A DNA stretch of 64,000 nucleotides from QPIN01 sp965224575. Its GTDB lineage: Bacteria > Pseudomonadota > Gammaproteobacteria > Methylococcales > Methylomonadaceae. The position numbers were made by a program, and so were the translations under genes. The stretch lies in the NCBI GenBank assembly GCA_965224575.1, contig CBDCZQ010000001.1, forward strand, positions 310,001 through 374,000, read 5' to 3'. This document shows, piece after piece, positions 17,793-27,690 of this stretch; positions within the stretch are counted from its first letter, which is position 1; each line of letters opens with the position of its first letter. The notes beneath the pieces were generated by a model that did not search any database, had not been told where the DNA came from, and saw only the letters and a program-made list of their open reading frames with translations.

Positions 17793-18064
17793 TTTATCTT
17801 GGCTACATCAGAAAAAATATTGTCAATTTCTTCTTCGGAATAGTCAAAAATATATTCTTTTTCGTCCTGTAATTTGCTTATAAAATCTAATTTATTATAT
17901 CCAGCAAGTTCAGCTGCTTTTCCGAGAGATAAGTTTCTTTTTCTATAAAAGAGTAGGGCGGATAAAAATAGAACATCTTGAGTAAATTCATCTTTTGTTT
18001 CTTTTAAAGTGGTTAATATTCCTTCCTTAACAGGAAATGATATGTTTATAATTTGTTCAGCCAT
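17789..18064 (-). CDS. UPF0175-family antitoxin
   Basis: 91 residues. INISFPVKEGILTTLKETKDEFTQDVLFLSALLFYRKRNLSLGKAAELAGYNKLDFISKLQDEKEYIFDYS is the UPF0175 layout, with an AbrB/HTH-like middle (LGKAAELAG). It is the regular partner of DUF3368 toxins and likely represses its own promoter. GGAAG is present upstream of ATG 18064. Confidence 0.88.
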   Translation of the reverse strand: MAEQIINISFPVKEGILTTLKETKDEFTQDVLFLSALLFYRKRNLSLGKAAELAGYNKLDFISKLQDEKEYIFDYSEEEIDNIFSDVAKIK

Positions 18065-18317
18065 AACCTACTTCCTTTCTATTTGCATAGAATGCATTAT
18101 ACCGCGTGGTAGTCGTCCACGTTTTCTTTCTCCACACTCAAACCTGCAAGCATCAGTAGATTACTTTTGATCTTTCTGTTTTTTTGGTTTCCACGATGGA
18201 ATTTGAAAAAGCAACATCCTATTATTCCAAGTCATGGACTACGCAGGGCACTGTGTTTTTTCAGCAAGATAAACTACGCATTAGAAAAATAGAGGCAAGT
18301 TGATTGCCAAGTTATAA
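18065..18317 (-). repeat. T-rich module remnant and half attC
   Basis: 18100-18235 is a shortened T-rich module. From about 18236 to 18317 only the R''-side half of an AACTTGC-type attC is present (GGCAAGTTGATTGCCAAGTTATAA), joined directly to the module, so the site is truncated. Confidence 0.6.
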
Positions 18318-18406
18318 AAACCTTGATAGATATTTAGTTTTACTTTCTTTCTACTATTTAAAGTTGCCTGAACCCATGATTCTCCTTTTTTTATACCAGT
18401 TATTTT

Positions 18407-18990
18407 TTATGGTCTATGTATCCTATCAGTTAAATAATGCAACCCAAGCAGCGTCGTAACAATCAAGTTTGAAGATGCGAACAAGTAGCAAAAAACAAAA
18501 AACCACTTAGTAATAAATAAGTACCTTATCGATAATGTCGCATTGAAGCTGATCCAATGAAATATAAAGCTATACCAACAAACGCAAGATATCCAAATAA
18601 GTAACAAACAAATTTCCTTCGTGTAAGCTGGATCGATTTTTCTATACCTCTACGCTGAACGACCAAAGTAGCTCCTTCACCAGCTAAAAAACTATCAAGA
18701 CCTTCTTTCTGAAATGTCGCTACAGCTGCCAAAGCCGCAATGTAAAAGCCAACTAAAATTTGAATTAAGCCAGTGATAACTGAAATTAAACCGTTATGAC
18801 CGAATATATTTATAGAAACTGGTAGAGCCATTAATCCTATTAGAACTATCAGGGCTATCAGGGCTATCACTAGAGGAATAAAATAATCGAATAGATATTT
18901 TTGAGAATGCTGGATACGCAAATGATTTAGAGGTGAAAGCAACTGCTTCATTGCTTCAAAAATAGAAGAACTAGCCTTTATATTTTGCAT
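18407..18990 (-). pseudogene. Membrane partner protein, split by a frameshift
   Basis: The frame from ATG 18990 codes for 154 residues with three clear membrane spans (FIPLVIALIALIVLIGLM, GLIQILVGFYIAALAAVA, FVCYLFGYLAFVGIALYF) and stops at 18526. A second frame through 18407-18607 continues with a further span (KWFFVFCYLFASSNLIVTTL) and ends HYLTDRIHRP. The two overlap near 18545, so one indel probably separates them and the full protein would be about 190 residues with four spans. No family recognised. It starts only 3 bp after the upstream gene and surely belongs to the same operon. Confidence 0.6.
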
Positions 18991-18993
18991 TGT

Positions 18994-19929
18994 CTACTCA
19001 AGAAAAACTAGAATTTTTTTAGCAAAACTTTTTGATATTTTTTCCATACATTGCCCCAATACTTCGTCAGATTTTATCTTTTCATCTCTAACAATCAAGG
19101 TGTCAGCAATATCTTCTTTGGTTGTCCCCATTGTTGCTGTTTTTTGTTTTCCTTGAGGATGTTTATATCTAACTTTAATATCATCATAGCCATCGGCCTT
19201 AGCTTTGTCCTTAATTTTTTCCAAAACCCCAAAGATGCCTTTAAGTGCGTCTAAAATTGGAGTTATTTTAATATGCCTAGAAACTTCAACAAAATAGTTT
19301 TCCTTATCTAGTCCAGCTTTTCCCTTAATATGTTTTATTAATTCAATTCCTTGTAAAATACTACCTTGTGCTAAATCATCAGATAATTGTGCGGAAAGAT
19401 CGCCTAAAATTTCGACTGAAGGTAGAAATTTTTTCAGTTTTCCTGTCTCTTCATTAGTAAAATCAAATATGCCTGCACATGCGGCTTTAAATTCTGACTT
19501 TAAAAAAGGGGTGATACGGCTTCTGCCAATACCAGGGATTTCTTCTAATAGTAGCCTGTATGATTCAAGGCTACCATTCATAGGTTTATGTGACAAAACA
19601 AGGTGAGCTGATACAGCCACCCCTTCGCCAACCAGTTTAGGCTCCGTTCTCAGTTTTCCAGTTTCTAAGTGACTAAAAACTGGGTCAGTTACATTTTTAT
19701 CAGTGTATTGAATTAAAAGTACAGTAGCATTCTTCTTTGGATATGTCTTTATATCTTGAATACGAAATGCAGCAGTGTCATTATTTATCAATTTCACGCA
19801 GCCCCCATCTTTCCACCGCTCAATTAGCAATGGAATCATTGTTTTTAATTCAATTTGGGGTGCTTCTTCAGGTTCTCTTTTTAGATTTAATTCATGGAAC
19901 TGAATCCATCTTTCCCACATATCCAGCAT
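18994..19929 (-). CDS. Unknown soluble protein, operon partner of a membrane protein
   Basis: 311 residues from ATG 19929 with AAGGAAA upstream. N-terminal WERWIQFHELNLKREPEEAPQIELKTMIPLL, then a mixed region with LLIQYTDKNVTDPVFSHLETGKLR and a central strand-rich part (GEGVAVSAHLVLSHKP). The C-terminal half is helical and Lys-rich. No signal peptide. I do not recognise the family. The tight coupling to a multi-span membrane protein recalls two-gene sensor/pore defence units, but that is inference from architecture only. Confidence 0.65.
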   Translation of the reverse strand: MLDMWERWIQFHELNLKREPEEAPQIELKTMIPLLIERWKDGGCVKLINNDTAAFRIQDIKTYPKKNATVLLIQYTDKNVTDPVFSHLETGKLRTEPKLVGEGVAVSAHLVLSHKPMNGSLESYRLLLEEIPGIGRSRITPFLKSEFKAACAGIFDFTNEETGKLKKFLPSVEILGDLSAQLSDDLAQGSILQGIELIKHIKGKAGLDKENYFVEVSRHIKITPILDALKGIFGVLEKIKDKAKADGYDDIKVRYKHPQGKQKTATMGTTKEDIADTLIVRDEKIKSDEVLGQCMEKISKSFAKKILVFLE

Positions 19930-20289
19930 TAATTTTCCTTGTAAATTTTAAAGGGTATCTAATTTCTACGTTATGCGATGAGTAGTTTATTACTCTCTTT
20001 TACCTGATTGGTTGAATTGTTTATTGTGTGCCTGAATTTGAAAAGTATTTCCTTCGTTTTTAAATTCAACTTTTTCAGCACTCAGTTTAGCAAACATCAG
20101 AAGTCCGCTTTTGCTCTTTCTGCTCTTGATTTCCACGACGGAATTCGAAAAATTAGCATCCTACTTTTCCACATCAAATTCTGCTTTTTCTCAAGCTTAT
20201 GTTCTCCGCATCCAGCTTATATTTTTCCAGTAAAAACTAGCTTCACAGCACTCACTTTTTGCTCTTTCCGCAACGAGTTTATTTTCCAC
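19930..20289 (-). repeat. T-rich module
   Basis: 20035-20289 is a module copy. 19930-20035 is the upstream region of the two-gene unit; no clear promoter read. Confidence 0.55.
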
Positions 20290-20328
20290 TAAATAACTGG
20301 CTCGTCCAGTTGATTTGATTGTTATTAG
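20290..20328 (-). other. Very short attC site
   Basis: AATAAC pairs with GTTATT and AACTGG with CCAGTT around a five-base loop. At about 39 bp it is the shortest site in the window. Confidence 0.7.
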
Positions 20329-20566
20329 GACTGTAAAGTTGCCACGGGTTTTATTTTCTGCATCACATTTTAAGGCAATTAGATCCACCTTAAAGATTTG
20401 GCTAGTCTATAATATGTCAGTTATACTTAACGTATCTGTAGCTTATACACTTGATAGGAATACAGATGAGTACTAACTCCCATAGCAAATATATGGGTCT
20501 AATTATAACAAGTAAATAATACCTATATCTTTTAATGAGATTTTTTCGACATATTTTGAGGTTGAA
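20329..20566. other. Upstream region of the three-gene operon
   Basis: No gene. AT-rich, with GAGG a few bases ahead of the GTG start at 20567. No operator recognised. Confidence 0.4.
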
Positions 20567-21247
20567 GTGAGTAATATCCGTATCCCTGAAGAGCACCAAC
20601 AAAGTTTTGTAGCAATATCCATGCTTTCAGATTCTGTCGTTACTGAGCTTTTTTCAATTTTAGAGACTGTTCCTCTAGCCCTCGAACAAAAAAGCGCAGT
20701 AGAAAAAGCGTTAAACAATTCTACGTATGATTTTCCAGAAAATGTGTTTGATATTGTTAATGTTCTGTTCTCTATCTATTCAGCATTAGCTTATACTAAT
20801 AAAACGATTGAAGTTTTTGTAACTGATATTGTTGAATCAATTGACAATATACAGATTGAGGGATATACCTACACTTCAAAAGAAAAAGGTAATCTTAGAA
20901 AAAACCTTACAACATTGCTAAGTATTTCTTCAATAAGCACGGTATCAAAAGCAACTGGAGTACTTTTTGATTGTGAAAATATATTGAGAAATGCCCGCAT
21001 TTTAACAGATATACGGCCTATTTTTGGTTATGGTGAAGATGATTCAATTCTTGCGAGTGTTATTGTTCAAACTTTAAAACTTGAATTCGTTAAGGATGAT
21101 GAAGAAAAGGAATTTTTTATTAATCTTGATGAACAAGATATTGATAATTTAATAGGGATTTTACAGCGTGCAAAACGAAAGTCAGATCAAAGTAAGAATC
21201 TTTTAAAAAAGGCTAGGGTTCCATGTATCCCAGTGGTTGAAAAATGA
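20567..21247 (+). CDS. Unknown helical protein, gene 1 of a three-gene operon
   Basis: 226 residues from GTG 20567. MSNIRIPEEHQQSFVAISMLSDSVVTELFSILETVPL, then helical repeats and RILTDIRPIFGYGEDDSILASVIVQTLKLEF, which forms a long strand/helix block before a charged end. No signal or membrane segment. The family is not recognised. Its stop overlaps the start of gene 2 (ATGA), so translation is coupled. The gene runs against the attC direction, as do the two that follow. Confidence 0.75.
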   Translation: MSNIRIPEEHQQSFVAISMLSDSVVTELFSILETVPLALEQKSAVEKALNNSTYDFPENVFDIVNVLFSIYSALAYTNKTIEVFVTDIVESIDNIQIEGYTYTSKEKGNLRKNLTTLLSISSISTVSKATGVLFDCENILRNARILTDIRPIFGYGEDDSILASVIVQTLKLEFVKDDEEKEFFINLDEQDIDNLIGILQRAKRKSDQSKNLLKKARVPCIPVVEK

Positions 21248-21777
21248 GTGTAGTTGCAGAACAAACTTATAAGACTTATTACGATGATAATAGGAATTGG
21301 TTTACAAATACTGCTAAAGATATAATATTACAGTATGAGACAAATAGTGTAAGGTGCTTAAAACAAAACAACACTTTATCAGACTGGTACGCTCCTACTA
21401 TTTACTTGGGGGGCATTCCAAATAAAAGACCTATATCATCTAAAGAGAAAAAAGCGGTATTTGCTGTAGTCAATCCTACAACTCAAGAAGAGGCAAAATC
21501 ACAATTTTCAAGATTAGCTACAGAGTGGAAAGAATCTATTCGAGTTATCTCAGATTGGAATTTGATGATTCTTCATCCAAGTTATCAAAGAATAATAGGT
21601 CTTGGCCCTGATGTAATACCTTTAATTTTAAAAGAACTAAAACTTAATGGTGGTCATTGGTTTTGGGCTCTTCAAGCATTAACTGGGGAAAACCCTATTG
21701 CTAATGAAGATGCTGGTAGGGTAAAAAAAATGACTGAGGCATGGCTGGCATGGGGCAGTGATAAAGGCTATATTTAA
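21244..21777 (+). CDS. Unknown protein, gene 2 of the three-gene operon
   Basis: 177 residues. The N-terminal half (YKTYYDDNRNWFTNTAKDIILQYETN) is variable. The C-terminal half has WNLMILHPSYQRIIGLGPDVIPLILKELKLNGGHWFWALQALTGENPI, a block I associate with genes lying next to DUF7689-like proteins. Soluble, no catalytic motif seen. It lies between gene 1 (4-bp overlap) and gene 3 (6-bp gap). It may be an adaptor or regulator of gene 3. Confidence 0.75.
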   Translation: MSVVAEQTYKTYYDDNRNWFTNTAKDIILQYETNSVRCLKQNNTLSDWYAPTIYLGGIPNKRPISSKEKKAVFAVVNPTTQEEAKSQFSRLATEWKESIRVISDWNLMILHPSYQRIIGLGPDVIPLILKELKLNGGHWFWALQALTGENPIANEDAGRVKKMTEAWLAWGSDKGYI

Positions 21778-21783
21778 TTTATA

Positions 21784-22227
21784 ATGAGTAGTCTTGAACA
21801 ATCTCTAAAATCTGAATTTCCTTCTCTTCGTGCTGACAATCATAAAATTACCAGTCCTAGAGCTGATGAGTATAATTGTATTGCGTGGGCAGCAGGTGAA
21901 AATGATCGTTGGTGGTGGCCATCACCTTCGCCATATGCTTATTGGCCAGATGGGCTTCCTTTAACTTCTACAGTAGAGAACTTTATTGCTGCTTTCAGTA
22001 CACTAGGATATAAAGTTTGTGAAAAAGAGACATTAGAAGCCACCTGTGAAAAGGTAGCTTTGTATGTCAGTATATCTGGAACCCCGACACACATGGCGCG
22101 TCAAATTGAAACAGGCGAATGGACAAGTAAACTTGGACGAGATCATGACATTGAGCATTCTACGTTAGATGTTATCTCAGACTCTATATATGGTTCTGTA
22201 TCAAAAATACTATATCGCGAAAGATAA
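21784..22227 (+). CDS. DUF7689-like protein, possible papain-like cysteine peptidase
   Basis: 147 residues. RADEYNCIAWAAGENDRWWWPSPSPYAYWPDG gives a conserved Cys followed by a helix and an aromatic loop. VALYVSISGTPTHMARQIETGEWTSKLGRDHDIEHSTLD gives a strand-turn with His, then a second His. A Cys at the start of a helix and a His on a following strand are how NlpC/P60 and related papain-like folds build their active site, so Cys33 and the THMAR His are the candidates. This is inference from pattern, and no activity is known. Last gene of the operon. Confidence 0.7.
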   Translation: MSSLEQSLKSEFPSLRADNHKITSPRADEYNCIAWAAGENDRWWWPSPSPYAYWPDGLPLTSTVENFIAAFSTLGYKVCEKETLEATCEKVALYVSISGTPTHMARQIETGEWTSKLGRDHDIEHSTLDVISDSIYGSVSKILYRER

Positions 22228-22696
22228 TACTCGACTTTCCTTATTTCTTACTAAGGATGCTTAAAAACATAGCATACTAATTTGCCGCGCTAATTTTTTG
22301 TTTTTCTCAATCTTATGTTGTCCGTATCAACATTGGTAGCAATAAGAACTAAAAGTGAGGCAGTATGTCAGCTTTCTATTTCCCACGGCCAGCTTGGCAT
22401 AAATCAGGACTGCCTTTGCTCTTTCAAAATTCCTTGGAATTCTGTCGAGCTTATTTTCTTCGCTTCAAACTTGGCAAACATCAAAACCCGCTTTTGATCT
22501 TTCTGTTTTTTTCTGATTTCCACGATGGACTTTGAAAAAGTACCGTCCTACTTTTCCACGTCAAACCCTGCTTTTTCACAAGCTTATGTTCTCCGCGTCC
22601 GACCTTTATTTTCTCCAGCAGAAACTAGTTTCACAGCACTCAGTTTCCGCTCTTTCCGCAACAATTTTCTTTTCCGCTACATGCCTTCTCAGAAGG
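22228..22696 (-). repeat. T-rich module
   Basis: Module copy of the GACTTTGAAAAAGTACC subtype from about 22300, closed by GCCTTCTCAGAAGGG next to the attC. No gene seen. Confidence 0.6.
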
Positions 22697-22744
22697 GTAT
22701 AACGCCGAGTTAACCCGCTCGGCGGGTTGAACGATTGGTTATAA
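22697..22744 (-). other. Short attC site of the higBA cassette
   Basis: TATAACGCC pairs with GTTATAA, AACCCGC with GCGGGTT, three-base loop. It lies 46 bp downstream of higA. Confidence 0.82.
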
Positions 22745-22789
22745 AAATTTGGAAAATAATACGTGCCTTTTTTCCACTCACCTCTACAC

Positions 22790-23140
22790 CTAAATGATAA
22801 GGGATTCGTAAGGAATATTTAATCCATGATGTAAGCGTTTTATCATTTCAAGACTCAAGTCTCTTTTTCGGTTAAGAATTTCCGACACACGTCCCATGCT
22901 ACCAATAAAAGGCTGTAAATCTTTTCGAGTTAAATTATTTTGTTCCATTAAAAATTTTATGGCTTCAACAGGTTCAGAGGCAGGAATGGGGTAATGTTCT
23001 TCCTCGTACTTTTCAATGAGTAAAGATAAAATTTCTAATTCATCACGTTCTGGAGTATTGCTTTTAGCATTCCAAAGTTGATTGACTCTTTCTAAAGCTT
23101 CGTTTAATTGCTTATCATTTTTGATGAGTTTTAATTTCAT
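22790..23140 (-). CDS. higA: HigA-like HTH antitoxin
   Basis: 116 residues. N-terminal helical region (QLNEALERVNQLWNAKSNTPERDELEILSLLIEKYEEEHYPIP), then an HTH: IKFLMEQNNLTRKDLQPFIGSMGRVSEILNRKRDLSLEMIKRLHHGLNIP. This is the HigA type with its HTH at the C-terminus, encoded after the toxin. It should repress the operon from the palindrome upstream of higB. Confidence 0.9.
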   Translation of the reverse strand: MKLKLIKNDKQLNEALERVNQLWNAKSNTPERDELEILSLLIEKYEEEHYPIPASEPVEAIKFLMEQNNLTRKDLQPFIGSMGRVSEILNRKRDLSLEMIKRLHHGLNIPYESLII

Positions 23141-23148
23141 TTTGTTAC

Positions 23149-23454
23149 CTATATTTCTTCAATATTCTTAATCTTGTCATATTCCGCATGAGTACCAACA
23201 AACCGAATCAACATCATTTGAAATTGATAGTCGACTCTTGTGACAATTCGATATTTATTGCCACAAATATTAAATACAACGCGATTGTTTTTCAGAATAC
23301 TTGCATTTTTAAGGTTTTCCTTGATTTTATGAGGAGTAGTCCATTCAGCTTTTAATGAATAGTTATACCATTCTGTCATTGCAGTTTTTGCATCAATATA
23401 TTCAGGGCTGCTTTCCCAAAAATTTCTTAATGTCGATTTAGCTATAATCCTCAT
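23149..23454 (-). CDS. higB: HigB-like mRNA interferase toxin
   Basis: 101 residues. MRIIAKSTLRNFWESSPEYIDAKTAMTEWYN, NLKNASILKNNRVVFNICGNKYRIVTRVDYQFQMMLIRFVGTHAEYDKI is the HigB form of the RelE fold: the toxin gene comes first, the RVVFNI-GNKYR strand pair and the closing GTHAEYDKI are all present. It cleaves mRNA on the ribosome. 8 bp upstream of higA. Confidence 0.92.
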   Translation of the reverse strand: MRIIAKSTLRNFWESSPEYIDAKTAMTEWYNYSLKAEWTTPHKIKENLKNASILKNNRVVFNICGNKYRIVTRVDYQFQMMLIRFVGTHAEYDKIKNIEEI

Positions 23455-23464
23455 CTTTTAATCA

Positions 23465-23490
23465 TAACATATTCCCGTATTGGGAATGTT
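23465..23490. promoter_or_regulatory. higBA operator palindrome
   Basis: AACATATTCCC and GGGAATGTT form an inverted repeat (ATTCCC 23471-23476, GGGAAT 23482-23487) about 15 bp ahead of higB. Position fits autorepression by HigA. Confidence 0.6.
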
Positions 23491-23717
23491 TTTTTTACCA
23501 TAAAACTGATTTTTGTTGGGATTTGGTAAATCCGCCTTGTCCAGATATATCTTAAGAGCTTTATTTACGGGGTCTACAAGAAAAACCAACAGTTAATGCG
23601 AACGGAGTATTTTGTTAAGTAAATATTAGGTTGCCTGACTCCTTGATATTCTTGTCTTTTTCAATTATTTTTAATGTAAAATTAAAGACCAATGTCCTGT
23701 CTTTGACCCCAATGTCC

Positions 23718-25249
23718 TAATGCCGCTACCAGTGGATCATCAAGCATTTGAATAATAAGGACTTAAATATAAGATAGCGTTAAGCTTTAATCTTTTATTG
23801 GATATAATTGAATTTCCTACAAAGCAATAAACCCAATACATAAGAGAAAAGCTTAACTAATGAAAAATTCTAGTCGATTAAGTCTTCGGTTACAAATTCG
23901 ATCTTTCAAAAACACCTTTTTTCAATGTAATGACCTTCCTTTTAAAGGATTATTGGCTGATAGTTTAATTGATGCTATACACAAATCAGGGGATATTCGC
24001 AGTACCGTTTTTACGCCGTTAATAACATTAAGAGCTTTTTTGTTTCAGGTACTCAGTTCAGCAGGAGCGTGTAAAGAAGCGGTTGCCCATATTTTAATAG
24101 AGCGAATTGGTCTTGATTACACTGCTAATTCTATGAATACAGGACCTTATTGTAAAGCCCGATTGCGATTAAAATTGGCTCATTTAGAAGAAGCGGTTAA
24201 GTCCTCAGGCCAAATACTACATGAGCAAGCTTCAAAAAAATAGTTATGGAATGGGTATCGAGTGATGCTGGTTGATGGGACAACTTTGCTTATGCCTGAT
24301 ACCAATAATAACCAGCAAACCTACCCTCAGCAAAGTGTGCAAAAACAAGGATTAGGATTTCCAATTGTACGCTTGGTGGGCTTGCTATCATTAGCAACAG
24401 GAAGTTGTGTTGACTATGCGATTGGCTCTTATCAAGGTAAAGGAACAGGCGAAACATCGCTGTTTTCCCAATTGATTCAATCTCTTGATAAACATGATTT
24501 ACTTCTTGCTGATCGCTATTACACTTCATATGCCAATTTCGCTCTACTGATGAAACAGGGAACACCTCTGGTTTTCAGGCAACGCAGTACTGTAAAAAGC
24601 GATTTTCGTCGAGGAAAACGCCTTGGAAGAAAGGATCATCTTATTCACATAAAAAAACCGAAAAAGAAAACTGTTTGGATATCTGATGAAGCATGGGCTG
24701 TGCTACGAGATGAGCTTTCGATTCGTGAATTTTCTGTCAAAGGTATCGTTTATGTCTCAACGCTTTTGGATGCCACGATGTATTCTAGAAAATCATTAGC
24801 CGAACTCTATTTACAACGCTGGAAAATTGAGGTCGATTTCAGAACAATAAAAACACAGTTGGGAATGGAGGTGTTGCGTTGTCAATCAGCTGAGATGGTG
24901 AATAAGGAAATTGCTGTACATCTTTTAGCCTACAATCTTATACGAGCAAATATTGCCAGAGCAGCCTGCCTTAAGGATAAAGAACCTCGGTATCTTAGCT
25001 TTATGTCGGCTGTTCAGCTAATGCGTAACACAGCGAGTTTATGTCTCACTTTAACGGAAATAGCTTTACGGAAATTAATACCTCCTCTCTTAATAGCCAT
25101 GGCTCAAACGGAAATTGGACAACGAAACAGACCTAATCAACCAAGAGTTATAAAGCGCAGACCGAAGGGGTATCCATTAATGACAAAGCCAAGAAGTGAA
25201 TATACAACTAATTGATATGGACAAACTAATGTCACTGGTAGCGGCATTA
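23718..25249 (+). mobile_element. IS4-family insertion sequence
   Basis: Ends are the perfect inverted repeats TAATGCCGCTACCAGTG (23718-23734) and its complement (25233-25249). A 10-bp direct repeat CCCAATGTCC flanks it (23708-23717 and 25250-25259), the length usual for IS4. 1532 bp. Confidence 0.93.
23860..25215 (+). pseudogene. IS4 transposase with an in-frame stop
   Basis: Two frames in phase, 23860-24243 and 24262-25215, are separated by a single TAG (QASKK-stop-LWNGYRVMLVDGTT). The parts hold the expected DDE residues: VDGTT, LLADRYYTSY and the YREK-type LYLQRWKIEVDFRTIKTQLGMEVL. One base change would restore about 451 residues. Unless the stop is suppressed the element depends on another copy for transposase. 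Confidence 0.9.
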
Positions 25250-25938
25250 CCCAATGTCCCTTGATTTCTTCTTAGGCTTTAAGGTTTCCTACACAATGCA
25301 ATAACTGGCTCCTTTTTTTGTTATACGGCTCTTTAATGTGGAACACCATCATGTGAAATGATTCGTTCCGCATCTCTGTCATAACTGTCAGCTACATCCC
25401 GTAAGGTCGTGGCTAATCGCTGGCATCCAGTATCCTCAATCTCATTTGCACGTTGTCGATACTTTGCAGCTAGTTCTAGCTCTGGTTTGCCTTCTGGGTC
25501 AACTGTGTAGACTCCCCGTGAATTGCGAATCCCTGTGCTATATCCATCTCGTAAACTAGTTCGCTCTCGATCATTCATGGCTTTTGCTATCACAGGGTGA
25601 ATCCATAATCCGTCTGACCCTTCTGGGGCATTAACAAGTACATTCCCCAGTTGAATCATTGCAACATCATAATGTCCCGAAGCTTTAACAATTTCTTCTA
25701 CACCTTTTAACCACGCTGTGAACGCATCAGGTTCAAACTCAGCATCCATTCGTGCACCTGGCACAATACTCCATGTAGAAAGTAAGTGATATGCGTTAGT
25801 AGCAATGTTACGGCGCTGCTCGGAAGGTTCTTCTTCTGCCTCAGAACCCTTGGCGCGATATATCATTTGGATAAGTTCACAGAAAAAGACAGGATCTGAT
25901 GCCAGTCTGTTTTCCAAAGTTAGAGGAGAACCATCGCT

Positions 25939-26223
25939 CGCTGAAAATCAGGGAAACGGAGCGATAGCGAAGTGATGATTTTTAGTCCGCAGTAGGCAAC
26001 AGGGAAATTTGCAGATTCGACGTGTGCGATAGCACGCGAGAGAAGCAAAAATTTTTTCCCGATAAGCCGTCAAGTCAGTGAGGTAAGTTTTAACGGAGCG
26101 GCTTTTGTGCGGAGTTGAAACTGGACGCAGGACGTACTGTGGCACTCGATTAAGTCGCCCGAGCGGAATGAATCTTTGGACATGGATGTCCCAAGGTGAT
26201 ATATAGCGAGGATGGCGCGCCAG
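25939..26223 (+). mobile_element. 285-bp repeat, copy 4 (in the large protein gene)
   Basis: Same 285 bp. Flanks ACCATCGCT and ATAATGAT, no duplication. Removal restores the frame across HYSDGSP. Confidence 0.9.
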
Positions 26224-26304
26224 ATAATGATCAAGCAAAGTCACATAAGCCCATTCAACATGAAACAGCCTATCTTGATCAGTGGCAGCATTCTCAGTAT
26301 TTTC

Positions 26305-27690
26305 CAATTAACAAATGAGTCTGAACAGTCCATTTAATTCAGATCTAAAAATCAGGCTTTTTTCTGTTCATTAATTTGTTTAAAAAGTTGCTTTTTAGCA
26401 AGGTTCATTTGGTCAGTAAATTTATTATCGCTCATCTCATAAGCATCTTTATCTAATTGCTCAAAGGATAGAGATTCTTTTAGATAGTTTTTAGTCTGTT
26501 CCAGCGATTTTAGCTTTTCATAAGGCGTCATCATCTTATCATAGCGATATTTCTTCCTTTGTTTTCCTTTTTCATCCGTAACAATGGTTGGGAAATAGCA
26601 AGGACGGTGGTAATTGAGAAAAGGGTTGAGATATTCTCTATTAAATACATTAAGTTCATCTACCCAATGCTGTTCTATATGGCTATAGCCAAAGGTTTTA
26701 CGGACGACTGAAGCATTTTTACTTTCTGCCAATGCATTATCATTGCTCTGCCTTGAGCGAGATTTAGTCAGTTCAATATGTAGTTTATTTAGCAGTTTAG
26801 CCACTTGATGATTAATATATTCCGAGCCATTATCCGCATGAAATCCGCTGATGTCGAAAGGAAAAGTTTCAAGCATTTCTGTTAAGACAGGGATCAAAAA
26901 CTGTTCACTGATTCGGCTACAAGACAGCACCACTTCATATTGAGTGACTTCATCCACCGCATTGATATGATAAACCCCCTTCACTCCATCTTGATCACCT
27001 TGATGAACAGTGTCTACCCGAATATAGCCAGGTTTCCCTCCGCATTGGGTTGACGTCTTTCACCAATAGCCACCTGTCTAGACTTGGTTTTCTCAAACGT
27101 TCTTCGCTGTTTTTGATAGCCTGTAGAGCCGCGAATATTGTAGAGATGAGACACTGAAATGTGAGCAATATTTTCATATTCTGTTTCATCAAAGACTGAA
27201 AAGGCACGTTCACAAAGTTTTTTAATGACTGCACCACTTGGCGTATCATACCGTTCGTCCATTTTTGCCAATAAAGCAATATCTGTTGCTGTGTATTTTT
27301 GTTTAAACCCTGCTGGCTTATGAGGAGTACGTTGTTGTATAACACCTGCTCTCAGGTATTGATGGATGAGACGGGTTAGTTGTTGGCGAGAATAGGCGGT
27401 TACTTGCAGCAAAAAGCGTATCACAATGCCTTTTTGTCGTTTAGTTAACCTCTGTAGTGGAACTGTTTTAGTACCGACTGGATAAAACCATAGCGTGCTG
27501 TTTTATTACCAGGCACACTAAATACAATGGTTTGTGATCCGTCTAAAAAAGTTTGTAACTCTTCGGTGTTTTTTAAGGCTTTAAGATTCATGATAGCTTT
27601 CATTGCTCCATCATGAACAGATTGTCTGATTTTGTCAGCTTAGACTCATTTTATACTGGAATGCGAGGGTAGTTTCAGACTCATTTCGTA
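26305..27690 (-). mobile_element. IS481-like insertion sequence
   Basis: The ends share CCAAT followed by AAATGAGTCTGAA (left, about 26305-26325; right, complement at about 27674-27692). A third similar end-like stretch lies at about 27640-27660. Exact limits and target duplication could not be fixed. It interrupts the large protein gene. Confidence 0.75.
26352..27591 (-). pseudogene. IS481-like transposase with two frameshifts
   Basis: Read from ATG 27591 (MNLKALKNTEELQTFLDG), the frame shifts near 27460 (FHYRG-stop against QRLTKRQKGIVIRF) and again near 27030 (EGNLAIFG-stop against EGKPGYIRVDTVHQGDQDGV). The parts together give an integrase-core transposase: RVDTVHQGD with the first Asp, FHADNGSEYINHQ with the second, and NALAESKNASV with the Glu. 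The second shift sits at a GGGAAA run. Inactive as it stands unless the shifts are read through. Confidence 0.82.
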
